From: Hymenobacter sp. 15J16-1T3B
GTDB taxonomy: Bacteria; Bacteroidota; Bacteroidia; Cytophagales; Hymenobacteraceae
Direction: 5' to 3'
NCBI RefSeq assembly: GCF_020711235.1
Contig: NZ_JAJFAV010000003.1
Coordinates: 310,001-374,000, forward strand
DNA length: 64,000 nucleotides
Shown: positions 60,635-64,000 of the stretch, one piece after another
Numbering within the stretch: position 1 is the first letter of the stretch
Layout: every line of letters starts with the position of its first letter
Notes under the pieces: model-generated
What the model was told of the DNA's origin: nothing
Seen by the model: the letters and a program-made list of their open reading frames with translations, nothing else
Databases searched by the model: none
Translations under genes and position numbers: made by a program

Positions 60635-61410
60635 CAGGCAAATAAAGCGCAGAAGGATTGGTCGTTGCTGATTTGCTGGCTGAGCTGCTGTTGCCGCTGG
60701 CTCAGGGCTTCCAGCAAGAAGTTGCCCATGCTCAGGCGCCGCACGCCGGCCGCGGCCAGCGCCGCAAAGTCGGGGAGGGCGGGCAGGGCCATGAGGTTGA
60801 CGGGCAAGGACGTGGCCTGGCAAAGGCGTTGGATGGCCGCCAGCTCCGTCAGGCCCGGCACAAACAGGCCGTCGGCGCCCGCCGCTTCGTAGAGGCGCAG
60901 GCGGTGCAGGGTAGCGGCCAGGGGCTGGGGCCCCGGGAGCAGGTAGGTATCGGTGCGCACGTTGAGGAACACGTCCACCCCGGCGGCCGTCAGCCCGGCG
61001 CGCACCGCGGCTAGGGTAGCGGCAAAGGCCTCGGGCGCCAGCAACTCCCGCCGCCCGGGCGCCGCCACGGAGTCCTCCAGGTTGATGCCGGCTACGCCCA
61101 GGGCCGCCAGCTCCCGAATGTGCTCCAGGATTTGGGCCGGCTCCCGGCTGTAGCCGCCTTCCATATCCACCGACACGGGCACCGTGGCCCCCGCGCAGAT
61201 GCGGCCGACCAGGTAGCGCAGCTCAGCAAAAGGCAGCTGCTCACCGTCCGCGTAGCCCAGTACGCTGGCCATGGCCGCGCTGGAGGTGCCCACGGCCGCA
61301 GAGCCCTGCGCTTGGCACACGGCGGCGCTGCGGGCGTCCCATATGGTGGGCAGCACTAAAGGGCTGCGTTGGTAGTGCAAGGCGCGGAAGCGCTGATAGG
61401 GAGTTACCAT
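60634..61410 (-). CDS. Isocitrate lyase/PEP mutase-family protein
   Basis: A 258-aa TIM-barrel enzyme. It starts MVTPYQRFRALHYQRSPLVL. Motifs are LVLPTIWDARSAAVCQAQGS, the substrate loop SAAMASVLGYADGE, VSVDMEGGYSREPAQI and GINLEDSV. It belongs to the ICL/PEP mutase superfamily, which includes oxaloacetate hydrolase and methylisocitrate lyase. The catalytic loop CGHCL seen in true lyases is absent, so it is probably a carboxylate-cleaving or hydrolytic relative of unknown substrate. It overlaps ada by TGATG. Confidence 0.88.
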   Translation of the reverse strand: MVTPYQRFRALHYQRSPLVLPTIWDARSAAVCQAQGSAAVGTSSAAMASVLGYADGEQLPFAELRYLVGRICAGATVPVSVDMEGGYSREPAQILEHIRELAALGVAGINLEDSVAAPGRRELLAPEAFAATLAAVRAGLTAAGVDVFLNVRTDTYLLPGPQPLAATLHRLRLYEAAGADGLFVPGLTELAAIQRLCQATSLPVNLMALPALPDFAALAAAGVRRLSMGNFLLEALSQRQQQLSQQISNDQSFCALFA

Positions 61411-61493
61411 CGTTCTTTTTTCGGCAAAGGACGAAGCCCCGCCGCCCCTCCGGCAACCGGAAAATCGACAAGCATTTTTGGGTGAAACAAAAA

Positions 61494-61524
61494 AGCGCCT
61501 GACGCTACGGAAGCATCAGGCGCT
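61494..61524 (-). terminator. Terminator of the MBL-fold hydrolase transcript
   Basis: The stem AGCGCCTGA/TCAGGCGCT (61494-61524) is followed on the - strand by a TTTTTTG run, about 160 bases past the stop at 61683. Confidence 0.7.
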
Positions 61525-61545
61525 AATTGCAATGTTACTGGTTGG

Positions 61546-61592
61546 CTCCGAGCGGCCCGGTACCGGCTGGCCGCTGCGGCGGCTGGGGGAGG
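61546..61592 (+). repeat. ~70-bp dispersed repeat, copy B (5'-truncated)
   Basis: CTCCGAGCGGCCCGGTACCG followed by GCTGGCCGCTGCGGCGGCTG. It matches copies A, C and D from the middle of the unit onward. Confidence 0.7.
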
Positions 61593-61682
61593 TGCATTCC
61601 ACGTTAGGGGTGGGCGCGAGGCAGGGCTAAGCTCACGTCCGTACTGGGGCTTGGCAGGGCGCTCAGGCGCCCGCGGAGTTGC

Positions 61683-62462
61683 TTAGTTGGCCGCCGGGTA
61701 CCAGTTGCGCAGCCGCACGTCAATCTTCTTGTTGGCCGCATTCACCGTTTTCTGGAAGCTGGCCACGTCGCTCAGGCCATTTTGCCCCCGGTAGTGATAC
61801 GGATACACGATGCCCGGCTTGAAGGCCAGTACGCCCTGCGCGGCCTGCTGCACGTCCATGGTGTAGGGCAGGTTCATGCAGACGAAGGCCACGTCGATGT
61901 TCTGGAGGGCGCGCATCTCGGGCGTGTCTTCGGTGTCGCCGGAGAGGTACACGTTCTTGCCGCCCAGGCTGAGTACATAGCCGTTGCCCCGGCCTTTGGT
62001 GTGCATGGCGTCTTGGGCTTCGGGCAGGTTGTACATCGGAATGGCCGAAACCGTCATCCCCAGCGTATCGAGCTTCTGCCCGTTGCGCAGCACGCGGACC
62101 CGGGCTTTGTACTCGGCGGGCAGCTTAGCGGCCACAGCCGGGGGCACAATCATCAGGGCCTTGCCCACGGACAGCCCCGCAAGCGTCTGCGGGTCGAGGT
62201 GGTCGGGGTGAATGTCGGTAATGAGGACGACAACAGGGGCCGCCAGGCCGGCGTAGGCGGCGGCTCCGCCGTAGGGGTCCACGTAGATGGTCTTGCCGTT
62301 CCAAGTCAGTACCACGCTGCCGTGGGTGATGGGCTGCACCGTGAGCGGGCCTTTCTTGGTGGCAATCTGGTCGGCCGCCGCCCGCGGCGCGGGGGCAGTT
62401 TGAGCCGGCGCCTGCGTAGCAACCGCCGCCAGGGCCGCCGCGAGGATAAGGGTAGATTTCAT
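61683..62462 (-). CDS. Secreted MBL-fold metallo-hydrolase (UlaG-like)
   Basis: A 259-aa exported metallo-beta-lactamase-fold hydrolase. Signal peptide MKSTLILAAALAAVATQAPA. Metal motif ITDIHPDHLDP (His85, Asp87, His88), where the usual first His is replaced (Asp83). Further motifs are VPVYVDPYGG-like strands near residue 60 and LSGDTEDTPEMRAL, then YPYHYRG. The missing first His of THxHxDH may lower or change activity. The UlaG-like branch is the closest by pattern. It may act on a sugar lactone, but this is not shown. Confidence 0.85.
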   Translation of the reverse strand: MKSTLILAAALAAVATQAPAQTAPAPRAAADQIATKKGPLTVQPITHGSVVLTWNGKTIYVDPYGGAAAYAGLAAPVVVLITDIHPDHLDPQTLAGLSVGKALMIVPPAVAAKLPAEYKARVRVLRNGQKLDTLGMTVSAIPMYNLPEAQDAMHTKGRGNGYVLSLGGKNVYLSGDTEDTPEMRALQNIDVAFVCMNLPYTMDVQQAAQGVLAFKPGIVYPYHYRGQNGLSDVASFQKTVNAANKKIDVRLRNWYPAAN

Positions 62463-62562
62463 CAGGTGTTTGTTGGTGGGTAAAAGGGACCGGGTTGCTA
62501 ACCCGGGGCGGGGGCGAAAGTTCTGGGAAAGGGGTTTAGGAGAGAATGGAGGCGAATAGAAA

Positions 62563-62635
62563 ACGCCGTCCGGACGACTCCGCGCGGCGCGGTACTGGCT
62601 GGCCGCTGCGGCAGCTAGGGGAGGCTGGGGCTTCT
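62563..62635 (+). repeat. ~73-bp dispersed repeat, copy C
   Basis: CGCCGTCCGGACGACTCCGC, then CTGGCTGGCCGCTGCGGCAG and GGGGCTTCTG at the end. Nearly identical to copy D at 63050-63122. Confidence 0.8.
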
Positions 62636-62658
62636 GCGTGGCCTAAGCGGCAACTACA

Positions 62659-63015
62659 CTACCCTGGAATTGCTCCAGGTGAGCCTAGCAAATGAGTGAT
62701 TATAAACTTGAGCGCTTCTGCATTTGGTTCTTCATACCAGTCACCGATTTCGGTTTGCATATCATCATTCCACAGGCAGATAACCTCGATGTCAGGGTCA
62801 AGCTGAATAGCAAATGCTTTTTCAGTCGTTTCGTAAGTGGCGTATACATCTTCTGTTTGATGCATCATTGAACGAAAGAATCTTAGGCAGTTGAATACGC
62901 TAGGTAGCTGGTTATTAATTAGCGGAAACAATCCAATGCCGAATCCTGAATATCTGTTCAGGACGTCTTGGTATTCCTCTTCTACAAAGGTTGAATTAGC
63001 AGGCAGTAGAGGCAT
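62659..63015 (-). CDS. AT-rich hypothetical small protein
   Basis: A 118-aa cytoplasmic protein. The ATG at 63015 (MPLLPANSTFVEEEYQDVLN) is preferred; an upstream TTG would add six residues. It has GFGIGLFPLINNQLPSVF, SMMHQTEDVYATYETTEK and IEVICLWNDDMQTEIGDWYE, an acidic profile typical of immunity-type proteins. Its base composition is clearly AT-richer than the surrounding core genes. No family is recognised. It may belong to the accessory cargo of this region. Confidence 0.6.
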   Translation of the reverse strand: MPLLPANSTFVEEEYQDVLNRYSGFGIGLFPLINNQLPSVFNCLRFFRSMMHQTEDVYATYETTEKAFAIQLDPDIEVICLWNDDMQTEIGDWYEEPNAEALKFIITHLLGSPGAIPG

Positions 63016-63049
63016 AGGTGTAAGGTCGAGCAATTCTTTCTAATGAATA

Positions 63050-63122
63050 CGCCGCCCGGACGACTTCGCGCGGCGCGGTACCGGCTGGCCGCTCGGGCGG
63101 CTTAGGGAGGCTGGAGCTTCTG
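63050..63122 (+). repeat. ~73-bp dispersed repeat, copy D
   Basis: CGCCGCCCGGACGACTTCGC, then ACCGGCTGGCCGCTCGGGCG and GGAGCTTCTG. It lies between two AT-richer genes and differs from copy C at a handful of positions. Confidence 0.8.
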
Positions 63123-63151
63123 TGAGGCATTGGATAGAACTCACCAAGCCT

Positions 63152-63943
63152 CTAATACACTATACGTGCCTGACTTACCTGCTTTTTAATGTTGGTAGGA
63201 TCAGATGCATCTATTTCTACCTGATTAAACTTGTTTATTCCTTCGTGGCTATCAATTATTTCTTGGGAAACTAACCAGTAAAACCTTTTAGACTTATGGT
63301 TGTACTCAAATTGCACCTCAGCGACCGGGTTGATTTTTCTATTTGCTTTTTTAGCTATTTCTAAAACTCGACAAACAGTAAGAGTCGAGTCGATAGGCTT
63401 GTAATCTGCTTCCGCAGGAAAATTAAAAGGAGAAAGAATATTTCCCTGCTCGTCTGCTGCAATACCGATATTGTATACTGCCTCAGTATCTGCTTTAAAT
63501 ACATAAAAGAAGTAGTATTTGGATTTACACCTGCTCATATCGACAGCAGGACCCCTGTTGTCAAACTTCCTGATACTATCTGGATAGACTACATCAACGG
63601 ACGAAAATTCTAAGTGTGAAAAGAAAGACTGACCTGCATATGCCTGTATCTGTTTCTCGATACGATTTTTTATCGGAAACACGGTATTAGATACCTGATG
63701 GATATCAATGGGATTTAATATGCTCCAAGATTTGGCAGTATCTCCATCGTATGCAAAGTGATAGGTAGGGCAGAAGTAGGTGTAATCATACGAATTGAAG
63801 TCGCCTCCATACTTTACTTTTTCTTCGTCAATACACTTGCTTATTGGTTTGACGTTTTTCTTCTGCGGAGGATCATTGACAGCAATTTTTGCTGAATCAG
63901 GCTGACAGTTGGCTAAAAAAAGTAAAAGAGCAAATGCTTTCAT
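63152..63943 (-). CDS. AT-rich lipoprotein of unknown function
   Basis: A 263-aa lipoprotein. The start at 63943 gives MKAFALLLFLANC with the lipid-attachment Cys at residue 13, so anchoring in the envelope is predicted. It shows KVKYGGDFNSYDYTYFCPTY, WSILNPIDIHQVSNTVFPIK, SRCKSKYYFFYVFKADTEAV and EVQFEYNHKSKRFYWLVSQE. The strand-rich pattern and paired Cys suggest a compact envelope domain. Its base composition is the most AT-rich in the window, a sign of recent transfer. No family is recognised. Confidence 0.65.
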   Translation of the reverse strand: MKAFALLLFLANCQPDSAKIAVNDPPQKKNVKPISKCIDEEKVKYGGDFNSYDYTYFCPTYHFAYDGDTAKSWSILNPIDIHQVSNTVFPIKNRIEKQIQAYAGQSFFSHLEFSSVDVVYPDSIRKFDNRGPAVDMSRCKSKYYFFYVFKADTEAVYNIGIAADEQGNILSPFNFPAEADYKPIDSTLTVCRVLEIAKKANRKINPVAEVQFEYNHKSKRFYWLVSQEIIDSHEGINKFNQVEIDASDPTNIKKQVSQARIVY

Positions 63944-63953
63944 AGAACGCAAA

Positions 63954-63989
63954 AAACGGGTGCTACCTCTCACAAGGTAGCACCCGTTT
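63954..63989 (-). terminator. Terminator of a gene beyond the right edge
   Basis: A perfect 15-bp stem (63954-63968 with 63975-63989) is followed on the - strand by a TTTTTTG run. It should end a - strand transcript coming from outside the window. Confidence 0.8.
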
Positions 63990-64000
63990 CCGTTCAGCCA

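Overview
The window reads like a chromosomal segment of a GC-rich member of the Bacteroidota, most likely a Hymenobacter-type Cytophagales. This is an inference from several signals: type IX secretion (T9SS) C-terminal sorting domains on secreted proteins, a gliding-motility (CHU_C) C-terminal domain, a LytS/LytTR two-component pair, a TonB-plug/beta-barrel outer membrane protein, DUF2147 and DUF4920 proteins, TAnnTTTG-type promoter boxes, and a nearly complete lack of Shine-Dalgarno sequences. No rRNA, tRNA, CRISPR array, transposase or phage gene was seen.

Layout. 1-9400 is core housekeeping: dapA, a lipoprotein polysaccharide deacetylase, a rhodanese, ligA, envelope lipoproteins and a heme-copper oxidase subunit III. 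9400-21500 is rich in secreted and envelope proteins: a CHU_C protein, an M1 peptidase with a T9SS tail, tandem DUF2147 proteins, an NlpC/P60 peptidase, an M61 peptidase and a subtilase. It also holds a short, strongly promoted transcript (about 15975-16293) with a 23-codon ORF and an extended Shine-Dalgarno. 21500-31000 has a KUP potassium transporter, an FKBP isomerase, an esterase-like hydrolase and an ABC ATPase followed by a 1223-aa ABC permease/M1 aminopeptidase fusion. 31000-44800 has hypothetical secreted proteins, a 45-aa membrane peptide, Ogt, a second deacetylase, an M64 peptidase with T9SS tail, an OmpA protein, an outer-membrane barrel and a divergent histidine kinase/LytTR regulator pair. 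44900-54000 has an aldo/keto reductase, a lipoprotein class B PBP, an MFS transporter, a second ABC exporter and an SDR plus enolase-superfamily pair that looks like sugar-acid catabolism.

54000-64000 is the accessory part. Four paralogous ~235-aa proteins and one unrelated 233-aa protein, all on the + strand, resemble an immunity-protein array without a toxin gene in view. The fourth paralog carries a perfect 26-bp inverted repeat that explains its frameshift as a 28-nt templated insertion; removing those 28 nt restores a 246-aa frame. To the right lie Ada, a PEP-mutase-like enzyme, an MBL-fold hydrolase and two AT-richer genes, separated by four copies of a ~73-bp repeat.

Several families of small palindromic repeats are scattered between genes. 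Two ~190-bp copies (3288 and 16327) enclose perfect 20-bp terminator hairpins of unrelated sequence. Two others (27155, 52765) share an arm that begins GTCATGTCGAGCT.
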